Positions 53,701 to 62,265 of a stretch of DNA of 64,000 bases are shown here, piece after piece; positions within the stretch are counted from its first letter, which is position 1, and each line of letters begins with the position of its first letter. Below the pieces are notes generated by a model. The model ran no database searches. It worked only from the letters and a program-made list of their open reading frames with translations, and was not told the origin of the DNA. The DNA is from CATQHP01 sp965214915 (GTDB lineage Bacteria; Acidobacteriota; Terriglobia; Bryobacterales; UBA6623). Both the position numbers and the translations under genes were made by a program. The stretch is taken from assembly GCA_965214915.1 (NCBI GenBank), contig CBDCCP010000003.1:124001-188000 (forward strand), read 5' to 3'.

Positions 53701-53862
53701 CCCAACCAGCGGCCCGATCCTCTGGCCAGCGGCCGGCAAAACAAACGACAGGAGCAGCAGGGAAATCCCCCAGCGGCGCAGCGCCGGGAAAGCCGCGGCG
53801 CCCGCCCCGCCGGCGCCTGCGTCGCGTTCTCCCCGTAAAAGGTTTTCCTTCTTTGCGGTCAT
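50750..53862 (-). pseudogene. Secreted trypsin-like serine protease with tandem PPC and Solibacter C-terminal domains, one frameshift
   Basis: From ATG 53862 (MTAKKENLLRGERDAG) the first frame gives a signal/anchor (GISLLLLSFVLPAAG), a beta-rich domain and one PPC (pre-peptidase) domain. Near 52728-52731 one base is missing, and the rest is in a second frame: end of PPC 1, PPC 2 (YVRFGEDTEL..GNEEIGISRYSDP), a trypsin-like domain with LTAAHC, DGDMTLLRL and GSSGSALF (His, Asp, Ser triad), and a TIGR03437 domain. Comparison of the two PPC repeats (QTGTY/LIALALFDTG against QAGTYFVSLEVYDTG) locates the missing base. Correcting it gives 1038 codons. Confidence 0.85.
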
Positions 53863-53996
53863 TGCGGCGTTCCGTCCGACCGTCTCAACACGATAGCGCC
53901 GCCCGCCCGCGGAACGCCACGGGCAGGCGCTTGGCAATCGGCCGCAACGATGTCGACCGCCCCGATCCTGCGAGCGCAGCAAGTTCGACGAGCCGC

Positions 53997-55376
53997 TCAG
54001 TCTTCCGGTTTCGGCTCTTCCTGCTCGGCGCTTTCGTCCGCTTCGTCTTCGGCGGGTTTCAAGATGTTTTCCACCGCGCGCCGGATATCCTCCACCGGCG
54101 CTTTTTCCACCTCGTAAATCGAAGGCTCGCCGGCGCGGGCCGCGTAAACCCGCTCTTCTTCAGGCGAAGAAATAACCACTTTCTCGGGCTCGGCGTCTTC
54201 GTCGCCAGAGGGGGCGACCTCCGCTTGGATGGCCGGCTCGCCCAAACCGTAACGCGCCTGATCGGAGGCGTTGTCGGACGGGAAATCCACGGCGGCCAGG
54301 TTCCTCAGCCCGTCGAGCAGAGTTTGCGCCTTCTCGCCTGCCAACTCGCGGTCCCCGTCGGAACGCAACAGCCATTTGTCGTCTTCCTTGGCGACCGCGA
54401 CGAAATTCGGGCCGGCGCTGACTTCGACCTTTGCCGGATCGGCGAACCCGAAATCGAAGATCTTCTTGTTGCGAAAATCGCTGACCGGCTTATCGAAACT
54501 TTCCGCCAGAGTGGAGGAAACTTCGTAAACGCCGTCTTGATCGGAACTTTTGGCGTAGTAGGCATCGCCGTCTTGCGCCAAGGTCAACTCGTGCGGGCCG
54601 GCATCGTCGACGACCTCGACCACCGCCAGGGGCCGCCGGAAACTGTAGCCGCCGCCGGACTCCTCTGCGGCGAGAACGGCGGTCATCTCCGCGGTCCGCG
54701 CCGCGCGCACGAGATCGCCGACGGTAAAATTGTCCGCGCGCAGCGGCCGGGGCTTGAGAATCCGCCAATCGCCGTCGCTTTTGCCGAACTCGATCTCGCG
54801 GCCTCCGGCGCGCACGATTACCCGCGAGATCTTGTCCTCGTCGACTTGCAGCAATTTCTTTTCGCGCAGATCGAAAATCTCTTTCTCGAACGACGATTTG
54901 TTGTAGCTGTAAACGGTAAACAGCCGCGGATCGCCCTTGAGCCGCGCAAAGACGCCGGAGCCGGTGGGGGTGTCCTTGCCGAACCAGACCTCGCCGCCTG
55001 CGCCTTCCTTGAGCTTGTAAGCGACTTTCAGTTCGGGGTCTTCCAACTCGTAGGGCGACCAGTCGTGTACGTTCTCCGAAACCACGCGGTCGGCGTTGAG
55101 CGACGCCAGACTGGTAATCATGAATCCGATCGAAGAATCGTCGGCGGGGACGTCAATGCCGGCGCCGAAGCCCCATTCGCCGTCTTCTTCGCGGACGACC
55201 GCTAGCGTGTCGTGGCCCGTCCGCGTAACGGTGACTTCCTGTATCGTCTCTTCCTCGAGCTTGACGATCGCAGGCGTTGCGTCTTCATCGGGCGGAGGAT
55301 TCTCGCGCGTGTACCAGACGGCGGCGCCCAGCGCCGCCAGCACCGCAACAGCGAGCAACAACGGATTCGCTTTCAT
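53997..55376 (-). CDS. DUF4340 membrane-anchored protein of the Gld-like ABC operon
   Basis: 459 residues, with an N-terminal anchor (PLLLAVAVLAALGAAVWY) and a long extracytoplasmic beta-rich region with repeated units such as DGDWRILKPRPLRADNFTVGDL and DDKWLLRSDGDRELAGEK. It ends in a highly acidic tail (AEDEADESAEQEEPKPED). DUF4340 proteins regularly occur last in operons with a GldG-like protein and an ABC transporter; the molecular role is unknown. It begins 25 bp after the GldG-like gene. Confidence 0.9.
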   Translation of the reverse strand: MKANPLLLAVAVLAALGAAVWYTRENPPPDEDATPAIVKLEEETIQEVTVTRTGHDTLAVVREEDGEWGFGAGIDVPADDSSIGFMITSLASLNADRVVSENVHDWSPYELEDPELKVAYKLKEGAGGEVWFGKDTPTGSGVFARLKGDPRLFTVYSYNKSSFEKEIFDLREKKLLQVDEDKISRVIVRAGGREIEFGKSDGDWRILKPRPLRADNFTVGDLVRAARTAEMTAVLAAEESGGGYSFRRPLAVVEVVDDAGPHELTLAQDGDAYYAKSSDQDGVYEVSSTLAESFDKPVSDFRNKKIFDFGFADPAKVEVSAGPNFVAVAKEDDKWLLRSDGDRELAGEKAQTLLDGLRNLAAVDFPSDNASDQARYGLGEPAIQAEVAPSGDEDAEPEKVVISSPEEERVYAARAGEPSIYEVEKAPVEDIRRAVENILKPAEDEADESAEQEEPKPED

Positions 55377-55401
55377 CGCAACATCCCCGCAAGGTTTCGA
55401 G

Positions 55402-56847
55402 CTAGCGTCGTCCCCACCAGTTCCAAACGCCGGTGACGATAATGACCATGGGCACGAGCATCAGGCTGAAAAGGAAAATGCGCCGCATCTGGCCTTCGCT
55501 CAGATCGAGCGGCGTGTTTTCCGGGTCTTTGGGACGAATCGAAATCAAGTCTTCGTCGGAGCTGAGCCAGTTCAACATGTTGAGGAACAGGTCGTAGTTG
55601 CCGCCGCGGCCGAGACCGTAGTTGCTGCTGAAGCGCGAGGAGCCGATGACCACGATGCGGCCTTCGCGCTCTTCGGCAGCGGCTCCGATCGTTTCCGGTT
55701 GGTCTTCGCCGTCCTCCGGTTCGGCGGCGTGTTGGGGAACGTCGTATGTTCCCGCGACCGCCAGATTGATCGGCCCCGGCGTTTCCGCCGCGTCGTTGCG
55801 GATCAAGACGCCTTCGGAATCCGTTGCGAACGAGGTTGTGGCGAAGCTCGAGTCGGAGGTCTTGAGCAGATCTTCAATGTCCCATCCGTCCGGCGCGTCG
55901 TCGGCTTTCTCGACGCTGCGGGAGGCCGGGAACAGCGTGGCGACGTTGGCCATCGCCGACACGATGGGATGCGCTTCGTAGTCGGCCACCATCGGCGTCA
56001 ACGGACCGCCGCCGAAGAGTTGGCCGATCGGCGACTGGTCGATCACGATGTCGTCGTTGACCGTGACGCCCCAGCGGGCCGCCAACTCGACCAGCTCGGG
56101 GCTCGACGGCTTGCGCCTGCCGTTGGCGTCGGGCAGCGCGGGATTCAACATCAGGAGCGCTCTCCCGCCGCCTTCGACATAATTCACGAGGGCTTCCACC
56201 TCGGGCTCGAAATAACCCGTGGAGGGGCCCGCGACGATCAGCAGCGTGCAATGGCCGGGGACGCTTCCGGAGGCCAACGAAACGTCCTCGTAGTCGTAGT
56301 TGGCGTCTTCGACGGCCGTGCGGGCATTCGAAAAACCGTCGCGGTCGGTATCGTCGCTCGCCGCTTCGCCGTGGCCGGTCGCCACGCACGCGGTCTTGTT
56401 CTGCCCTTTCAGCGCGGTAATGATCGCGTTGGTAATTTCCTCTTCCGTCGTCGCCGATACTTCTTGTCGATTGCCGCCGATGTCGAGAACCAGCGTGCCG
56501 TAGCTGCGCACGTTCATGGCTTCGGTCTTCAGCGGATCTTCGTCGGGGTCGATGTACTCGACCTTGACCCGGCTCGAGGCGTTCTCGTAGCGCACCAGCA
56601 TGTCCTTTGCGCCAAGGAAGTTCGTCTTGCGGTCGAAGTAGAACATGTTGACGTCGCGGTCGAGGTCGCCGAGTATCTTGTGCGTCTGAGCGGACAGGCT
56701 GTAGAGTTTCTGCTCCGTCGAGTCGTAGGTGCGGTTGTATTGGCCGGCCAGCCAGTTCACCGCGCCCAGGATGGCTGTGAAAACCAGGACGTAGGCGGCG
56801 GCATAGCTGCCGGATTTCATCTGTCTGGAGCGGAGTGCGTCGATCAT
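55402..56847 (-). CDS. GldG-like ABC-transporter auxiliary protein
   Basis: 481 residues with one N-terminal transmembrane helix (AAAYVLVFTAILGAVNWLAG) and one at the C-terminus (IFLFSLMLVPMVIIVTGVWNWWG). Between them is the ABC_transp_aux domain with TEQKLYSLSAQTHKIL, VEYIDPDEDPLKTEAM, CVATGHGEAASDD and GRALLMLNPALPD. It is a partner of GldF-type permeases, first known from Bacteroidetes gliding but widespread in Acidobacteriota, where the exported substrate is unknown. It starts 12 bp after the permease gene. Confidence 0.9.
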   Translation of the reverse strand: MIDALRSRQMKSGSYAAAYVLVFTAILGAVNWLAGQYNRTYDSTEQKLYSLSAQTHKILGDLDRDVNMFYFDRKTNFLGAKDMLVRYENASSRVKVEYIDPDEDPLKTEAMNVRSYGTLVLDIGGNRQEVSATTEEEITNAIITALKGQNKTACVATGHGEAASDDTDRDGFSNARTAVEDANYDYEDVSLASGSVPGHCTLLIVAGPSTGYFEPEVEALVNYVEGGGRALLMLNPALPDANGRRKPSSPELVELAARWGVTVNDDIVIDQSPIGQLFGGGPLTPMVADYEAHPIVSAMANVATLFPASRSVEKADDAPDGWDIEDLLKTSDSSFATTSFATDSEGVLIRNDAAETPGPINLAVAGTYDVPQHAAEPEDGEDQPETIGAAAEEREGRIVVIGSSRFSSNYGLGRGGNYDLFLNMLNWLSSDEDLISIRPKDPENTPLDLSEGQMRRIFLFSLMLVPMVIIVTGVWNWWGRR

Positions 56848-56859
56848 TTCTTGAACTCC

Positions 56860-57636
56860 TTACGCTCTCCAACGCAGCGATTCGAGCGAACGCTTGCTGA
56901 GAAACAGGCCGAGCGCAATGGCGCTGACGTAGTAGGCGACATCCTTGAGTTCGATGACGCCCTTCGAAAATTGCTCGAAGTGCGGCGACAGCGCGAGAAA
57001 TTCGAAGATCTCGCTCAGCGTGGAGTTGCTGAACGATGTCGCCCAGTTGAGCACCCACAACAGCAGCAGGAACCCGAATGTCAGCGCCGCGGCGACGATC
57101 TGGTTCTTGGTCAGCGTCGAGAGGAATGCGCCGACGGCAATCATCGCTCCGCCCATCAGGACGAGTCCCAGCAGGGCGACCAGCATCGGCCGCCAATCGG
57201 GCGTCGTGTAGAAGAACAGGATCGACAGATTGATCACTGCGACGAGCAGCATCGCGCAGAACAGCAGCATCGCCCCGAGCCACTTGCCGGCGATGATCTC
57301 GTAGTCCTTTACCGGCGACGTCAGCAGCAATTCGATCGTGCCGCTGCGCTTTTCTTCGGCGAAGAGGCGCATGGTGATCATCGGCGTGAGGAACAGCAAG
57401 ACGATGGTCATATTGCCGAGCGAAGGCGCGATGACGAATTGATTGATGTTGAGCGGAGGCATGCCCATGCCGCCCCCCTGCATGGCGGCCTGGGCGCTGA
57501 ACTGCGCGAAGTAGGCCAAGCCGGTCGAGAAGAAATAACCGAAGATCGCGGCGAACATCGCCAGCACGATGTAGGCGATCGGCGAGCTGAAGTACACCCT
57601 GAATTCGCGCATGGCGATGGTCAGTACGTTTTTCAT
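56860..57636 (-). CDS. ABC-2 type permease (GldF-like)
   Basis: 258 residues with six predicted transmembrane segments, beginning MKNVLTIAMREFRVYFSSPIAY, and the loop FAEEKRSGTIELLLTSPVKD characteristic of ABC-2 permeases of this class. The start overlaps the ATPase stop as ATGA (57633-57636). The AGGAGGAAAGCG ribosome-binding site lies inside the end of the ATPase gene. An open frame upstream of the ATG is not conserved. Confidence 0.93.
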   Translation of the reverse strand: MKNVLTIAMREFRVYFSSPIAYIVLAMFAAIFGYFFSTGLAYFAQFSAQAAMQGGGMGMPPLNINQFVIAPSLGNMTIVLLFLTPMITMRLFAEEKRSGTIELLLTSPVKDYEIIAGKWLGAMLLFCAMLLVAVINLSILFFYTTPDWRPMLVALLGLVLMGGAMIAVGAFLSTLTKNQIVAAALTFGFLLLLWVLNWATSFSNSTLSEIFEFLALSPHFEQFSKGVIELKDVAYYVSAIALGLFLSKRSLESLRWRA

Positions 57637-58637
57637 TCGCTTTCCTCCTCGGCCGGCTCCGCGGCGGGCTCGGCCGCTTCTGCAACCGCTTCGCCGGCGG
57701 GCGGCGTTTCGTCGTGTTCGGTCAACTTGAGAAAGATGTCTTCGAGACTCAGCCCCAAGCTCTGCATCGCATAGAGGCCCCAACCCAGATTGACGACGGT
57801 TTCGGCCAGGCGGCGCGGGATATGCGCATCTTTTTCGGCCTCCACCCGGCAGATCAGCCGGTCGCCGCCGTTCTCGCAGGACACGGCCTTGACTCCCGGA
57901 ACGTCGCTTAGCCGCCGCAAAACCTCGTCTTGGGGGCCGTCGATTTCGAGCCGCACGGCCTGCGCGCCTTGCAGTTGGGCGGTCAGATTCTGCGGAGTGT
58001 CGTTGGCTTCGATGCGCCCCTCGTTGATGATGATGACGCGGCCGCAAGTGCCGGAGACTTCGGACAGGATGTGCGTGCTGAGGATGATCGTGTGCTCGCC
58101 GGCCAGCGAACGGATCAACTCGCGGACCTCGATGATCTGCTTGGGGTCCAATCCGGAAGTCGGCTCGTCGAGCACCAGCACCTCGGGGCTGTGAATCAGC
58201 GCTTGCGCCAGGCCGACGCGTTGCCTGTAGCCTTTGGAGAGCTTGCCGATCAGCTTGTTCTTGACGTCTCCGACCGCGGTGCGGTCGATCACGGAATCGA
58301 TGCGGCGATTGATGGCTGCGGCTTCGATTCCCTTCAATTTGGCGACGAAGCGCAAGTAATCGAAGACATCCATCTCGGGGTAGAGGGGCGGCGTCTCCGG
58401 CAGGTAGCCGATGCGCTTCTTGACTTCGATGGGGTCTTTTTGAACGTCGTAGCCGCCGACAACCGCGGTTCCCTCGGTGGGCGGCAGAAAGCCTGTCAAA
58501 ATGCGCATGGTCGTGGTTTTGCCCGCGCCGTTGGGGCCGAGAAAACCGACGATTTCGCCTCTTTCGACGTTGAAGCTGACGTTCTTGACCGCAGTAGCGG
58601 GGCCGTAACGTTTCGTTACGCCTTCAACTTTGATCAT
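57633..58637 (-). CDS. ABC transporter ATPase (GldA-like)
   Basis: 334 residues. The start MIKVEGVTKRYGPATAVKNV precedes Walker A GPNGAGKTT, signature LSKGYRQRVGLAQAL and Walker B VLVLDEPTSGLDP. A C-terminal extension includes an acidic alanine-rich tail (AEAAEPAAEPAEEESE). It heads the operon ATPase, permease, GldG-like, DUF4340. Its 129-bp upstream region (58638-58766) separates it from the same-strand redoxin. Confidence 0.95.
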   Translation of the reverse strand: MIKVEGVTKRYGPATAVKNVSFNVERGEIVGFLGPNGAGKTTTMRILTGFLPPTEGTAVVGGYDVQKDPIEVKKRIGYLPETPPLYPEMDVFDYLRFVAKLKGIEAAAINRRIDSVIDRTAVGDVKNKLIGKLSKGYRQRVGLAQALIHSPEVLVLDEPTSGLDPKQIIEVRELIRSLAGEHTIILSTHILSEVSGTCGRVIIINEGRIEANDTPQNLTAQLQGAQAVRLEIDGPQDEVLRRLSDVPGVKAVSCENGGDRLICRVEAEKDAHIPRRLAETVVNLGWGLYAMQSLGLSLEDIFLKLTEHDETPPAGEAVAEAAEPAAEPAEEESE

Positions 58638-58766
58638 AGGACTTGCTTTGCTTGAATTTCGAGTGGTGAGACCGGGGCCTGAGCGTCTGAAGAACTCTCT
58701 CTTCCCGGCAAAAAACAATTATCGCATAAAGGCGGCCGCTGTCAACGGGCGCGCGGGGCGCGGTCT

Positions 58767-59363
58767 TCATTGGCGGTGATGCTTGTGCTTTTCGAGCGCA
58801 TCGTAAACGGCCAGATCGGGAATGAAACAACCCACGGCCTGAGTTTTCGGATTGGCCACAGGCTCGCCGGCCAGGACGGCTTCGAGCGCATCGCGCAGGT
58901 CGTGGACGGTGACCATGCGCCGCGGCTTGCCCAGGGCGGCATAAAAGTTGTCGATGCGACCCTGGTAGAGCACCTCGCCGCCGGCCGACAATAGGGCCGC
59001 TTCGGGCGTGACCGCGGCGCCGAGCCGCTTGACCAGCTTGTGCTCGGTGTCGTGGACCGCCGGGCAGCAATCGTGGCTGTAATCGCCCAGATGCTTGCGG
59101 ATCGTATCCGTAGGCAGCGTAGGGTCGATATAAACGAGGTAGCAGCCGACGCCTTGCGCGGCGTATTCGTCGCAGATACGGTTGATTTTCGGGGCGTACT
59201 GGTTGGAGATCGGGCAATCGTTGGTGATGAAATACAAAACGTTTGCCCGCTTCGACGAAGCATCGAGCATGTCGTGCGTCTTGCCGTCGATGTCGGTCAG
59301 GGGAACCGCCGCGGAAACCGCGCCGCAGGTAATGAGAAATAGCGCCGCCAATAGCATATGCAT
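58767..59363 (-). CDS. Secreted redoxin/thioredoxin-like protein
   Basis: 198 residues with an N-terminal signal peptide (MHMLLAALFLITCGAVSA) and an AhpC/TSA-type fold. The motif NDCPISNQYAPKINRICDEY has the usual redoxin DCPIS block, with a single N-terminal cysteine rather than CxxC. Other cysteines (GCYLV, HDCCPAVHD) may pair with it. Proteins of this kind occur in the periplasm of Acidobacteriota and Planctomycetes; whether it acts as peroxidase or reductase is unknown. Separate from its neighbours. Confidence 0.85.
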   Translation of the reverse strand: MHMLLAALFLITCGAVSAAVPLTDIDGKTHDMLDASSKRANVLYFITNDCPISNQYAPKINRICDEYAAQGVGCYLVYIDPTLPTDTIRKHLGDYSHDCCPAVHDTEHKLVKRLGAAVTPEAALLSAGGEVLYQGRIDNFYAALGKPRRMVTVHDLRDALEAVLAGEPVANPKTQAVGCFIPDLAVYDALEKHKHHRQ

Positions 59364-59450
59364 TCATATTAGGACGGATTGGCGAGCCGCGGGTTTGCTC
59401 GACCGGCTTGAAGAATGCATTAGGCGCATTTTCCGTTGACAGCCGGCGCG

Positions 59451-60149
59451 TCAGCCCCACGAGAAGCGTTCCGCCACGGCTTTCACGGCGCCCTCGCCCA
59501 CAATGCGGCCCCGATCGAAAAACACCGCGCGCGAAGCCAGACTCTCGGCCAGGCCGACATCGTGCGTGACGAGGAGCTTGGCTTGGGGCAATTTCCGCAG
59601 TGTGGCCACCAGCGCCCGCTTGGCTGCGGGATCGAGGAACGTCGCCGGCTCGTCGAGCAGGAGCGCTTCGGGGTCCATGGCCAGCATGCCGGCCAGCGCG
59701 GCGCGGCGCTTCTGGCCGGCGCTGAGATGATGGGGCGCGCGTTGCCGGCACTCCGACAAATCGACGGCGGCAAGGCAGCGCTCCACCCGCCGCCGGACTT
59801 CGTCGTCATCCAGCCCCAGGCTCAGCGGGGCGAAAGCGACGTCTTCTTCGACTGTGGGCATGAAGAGTTGGTCGTCCGAATCCTGAAAGAGCATACTCAC
59901 GCGCCGGCGGACGGCCGGCAGGTTCTCTTTCGTCAGCTCCATGCCGCAGACTCTGACCAGGCCCCGCCCGCGCAGCAGACCCACCAAGTGGTTGAGAAAC
60001 GTCGTCTTCCCGGAACCGTTCGCGCCGAATGCCGCGACCGTCTCGCCTTCGCGCAGCACGAAGTCCACGCCGCGCAGCGCCTCGACGCCGTTGGCGTAGG
60101 AATAATGCAGGCCGCGCGCCTCGATGACCGTTGCGGACACTCCGCCCAT
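59451..60149 (-). CDS. CbiO/EcfA-type ABC ATPase, solitary
   Basis: 232 residues, start MGGVSATVIEARGLHYSYANG. Walker A is GANGSGKTT, the Q-loop region is MLFQDSDDQLFMPTVEEDVAFAP (the CbiO/EcfA DQLF signature), the signature is LSAGQKRRAALAG and Walker B is ALLLDEPATFLDP. This subfamily energises cobalt, nickel or vitamin ECF transporters, but no CbiM, CbiQ or EcfT partner is in the window. It could work with proteins encoded elsewhere. Divergent from the sulfatase gene. Confidence 0.9.
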   Translation of the reverse strand: MGGVSATVIEARGLHYSYANGVEALRGVDFVLREGETVAAFGANGSGKTTFLNHLVGLLRGRGLVRVCGMELTKENLPAVRRRVSMLFQDSDDQLFMPTVEEDVAFAPLSLGLDDDEVRRRVERCLAAVDLSECRQRAPHHLSAGQKRRAALAGMLAMDPEALLLDEPATFLDPAAKRALVATLRKLPQAKLLVTHDVGLAESLASRAVFFDRGRIVGEGAVKAVAERFSWG

Positions 60150-60209
60150 TCTATCCGTCCGCGGCGAAAGGCCCGCGGCGGTCTTGTTATTCACTATCCG
60201 TTATCCACT

Positions 60210-60226
60210 GGCGCGCGGAGCGCGCC
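60210..60226. promoter_or_regulatory. GC hairpin GGCGCGC-GGA-GCGCGCC between cbiO-like gene and sulfatase
   Basis: Perfect 7-3-7 inverted repeat, about 32 bp before the sulfatase ATG, within the divergent region (60150-60257). A TACAAT box follows at 60241-60246. It could be an operator or a stem-loop in the leader; no factor is suggested. Confidence 0.35.
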
Positions 60227-60257
60227 CCCGCTCGATCCGCTACAATGTTCTCGCCTC

Positions 60258-61814
60258 ATGTCTCTTCCGTCCATGCGCCGCCCGACAACCCTGTTCTTCT
60301 CGCTGTTTTTCTCGATCGCTTCGTTCCCGGCCGCAGCGGGGGAGCGGCCGAACATCGTCTTCGTGTTCAGCGACGACCACGCCTACCAGGCGATCAGCGC
60401 CTACGGGTCGATGATCAACCATACGCCGAACATCGACCGCATCGCCCGCGAGGGCATGCGCTTCGACCGCGCGCTGGTGACCAATTCGATCTGCGCGCCG
60501 AGCCGCGCGGTCATCCTGACCGGCAAGTACAGCCACCTGAACGGCGTGCTCGACAACCGCCTGGTCTTCGACGGCGCGCAGCAGACGTTTCCGAAGCTGC
60601 TGCAGGCGGCCGGGTACGAGACCGCAATTTTCGGCAAGTGGCATCTCAAGAGCGCGCCGACGGGATTCGACCATTGGGAGGTGCTGCCCGGTCAGGGCGC
60701 TTATTACAACCCCGACATGCGCCTCGCGCCGGACGACAAGCGCCGCCGGCATACCGGCTACGTTACCGATATCGTCACCGACCTCTCGCTGGACTGGCTG
60801 AAAACCCGCCGCGACCCCGACAAGCCGTTCCTGTTGATGAGCCAGCACAAGGCGCCGCACCGCAACTGGATGCCCGGCCCCGAGCATCTTTCGCTCTACG
60901 ACGGCATGCATATCTGGGAGCCGCCCACGCTTTTCGACGATTATTCCGGGCGCGCCTCCCCCGCCGCCGCCAACCTGATGGAGATCGGCCGCCACATGAC
61001 CGACGCCGGCGACCTCAAGGCGCCGCCGCCGGACGCTCCCGAGAACGACCGCGGCATGCGCCAGTGGACAAACAGCTACGGCCGCCTCAACGCGGCGCAG
61101 AAAGCCGTCTGGGACGCCGCCTACGGGCCGAAGAACAAAGCCTTCCGCGAGGCCGGCCTGCAGGGCAAGGAGCTGCTGCGCTGGAAGTATCAGCGCTACA
61201 TCAAGGATTACCTGCGCTGCATCGCCTCCGTGGACGACAATGTCGGACGTCTGCTGCGCTACCTCGATGAGTCCGGCCTGGCCGCGAACACCGTCGTGAT
61301 TTACAGTTCGGACCAGGGCTTCTACCTGGGCGAGCACGGCTGGTTCGACAAGCGCTGGATGTACAAGGAATCGCTGCGGACGCCGCTGCTGGCGCGTTGG
61401 CCCGGCGTCATCGCGCCCGGCTCGACGAACGCGGACTTGGTGTCGAACCTCGATTTCGCCGAGACCTTTCTGGAGATCGCAGGCGTCGAAGTCCCGCCCG
61501 ACATGCAGGGCCGCAGCCTGATTCCGATCATGCAAGGCGATACGCCGAGGAACTGGCGCAAGACGTTTTATTACCACTACTACGAGAGCATGACGGCGCA
61601 CGGGGTGCCGGCGCACGAAGGCGTGCGCGACGCCCGCTACAAGCTGATCCGTTTTTACGAAAGCGGCGAGTGGGAATTGTTCGACACCGAGGCCGACCCA
61701 AACGAGCTCAAGAGCATCTACGGCGAGACGGGCGGCGATAAGATCGCAGCCGAGCTCAAGGCCGAGCTCAAGCGCCTGCGAGCGATGTACGAAGTTACCG
61801 AACCCCCTCTGTAG
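60258..61814 (+). CDS. Secreted sulfatase
   Basis: 518 residues from ATG 60258 with a signal peptide (TLFFSLFFSIASFPAAAG). C79 in CAPSR is the formylglycine site, FSDDHAYQAIS holds the calcium aspartates, and GKWHLKSAPTGFDHWEVLPGQG and YSSDQGFYLGEHGWFDKRWMYKESLRTPL are typical of sulfatases acting on glycosaminoglycan or algal polysaccharide. It is the third sulfatase of the window and belongs to a different subfamily from the other two. No formylglycine-generating enzyme is nearby. An in-frame upstream extension overlaps the CbiO-like gene and is spurious. Confidence 0.93.
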   Translation: MSLPSMRRPTTLFFSLFFSIASFPAAAGERPNIVFVFSDDHAYQAISAYGSMINHTPNIDRIAREGMRFDRALVTNSICAPSRAVILTGKYSHLNGVLDNRLVFDGAQQTFPKLLQAAGYETAIFGKWHLKSAPTGFDHWEVLPGQGAYYNPDMRLAPDDKRRRHTGYVTDIVTDLSLDWLKTRRDPDKPFLLMSQHKAPHRNWMPGPEHLSLYDGMHIWEPPTLFDDYSGRASPAAANLMEIGRHMTDAGDLKAPPPDAPENDRGMRQWTNSYGRLNAAQKAVWDAAYGPKNKAFREAGLQGKELLRWKYQRYIKDYLRCIASVDDNVGRLLRYLDESGLAANTVVIYSSDQGFYLGEHGWFDKRWMYKESLRTPLLARWPGVIAPGSTNADLVSNLDFAETFLEIAGVEVPPDMQGRSLIPIMQGDTPRNWRKTFYYHYYESMTAHGVPAHEGVRDARYKLIRFYESGEWELFDTEADPNELKSIYGETGGDKIAAELKAELKRLRAMYEVTEPPL

Positions 61815-61863
61815 CGGCGCCCCGGCATCGACCCGGCCCGCCGGAGTTCCTCGCAGGAAGGAT

Positions 61864-62072
61864 TCACTGCCGCACCGTCAAGCGCACGCCGGCTTGCGAC
61901 CTCATGCCGTCGACCTCGGCGGTCACGAGCGCGTCGCCGGCGGCAAACGCGGGCACGGTCACAGCGAGCCGATACAGTCCGGGAGCGACCGGTTCGGCGA
62001 ATGCTACGCCGGCGCGGACCTCGCCGAACCGGACGACGACCTCGCTCGCGGCCGGCAGACGGTTTTTTTACA
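61864..62072 (-). pseudogene. Remnant of a Solibacter C-terminal domain (TIGR03437)
   Basis: A stretch of about 68 codons with no start reads EVVVRFGEVRAGVAFAEPVA, then PGLYRLAVTVPAFAAGDALV and a tail ending GVRLTVRQ and a stop at 61864. It matches the last third of the TIGR03437 domain that also ends the WD40 and protease proteins. The rest is missing: a TAA lies just upstream in an A-rich run. It lies in the 450-bp stretch between the sulfatase and the receptor, which otherwise holds no gene. Confidence 0.65.
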
Positions 62073-62250
62073 ACGCTTTTACAAGCGGGTGTGGACGCGG
62101 CCGGCGCCGGGGTATTAGCATCGGTACGCCAAGGGGGTAGAGTTCGACCGGGAAGCGCGCTGCCTGCGGGAGCGGGGCTGTCCGGTTGCGCGGGGGCCGC
62201 GATGCGGCCGCGCACAACGCTCTCGGGCCGGCGCCGCCTCCGCACGGCAC

Positions 62251-62260
62251 AGGGAGGTGA
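62251..62260 (+). promoter_or_regulatory. Ribosome-binding site AGGGAGGTGA of the TonB receptor gene
   Basis: Strong Shine-Dalgarno sequence a few bases before the ATG at 62266; a GTG at 62257 overlaps it. It favours the start MNGRANRFSDFFRIALAA. Confidence 0.7.
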
Positions 62261-62265
62261 GTCTC

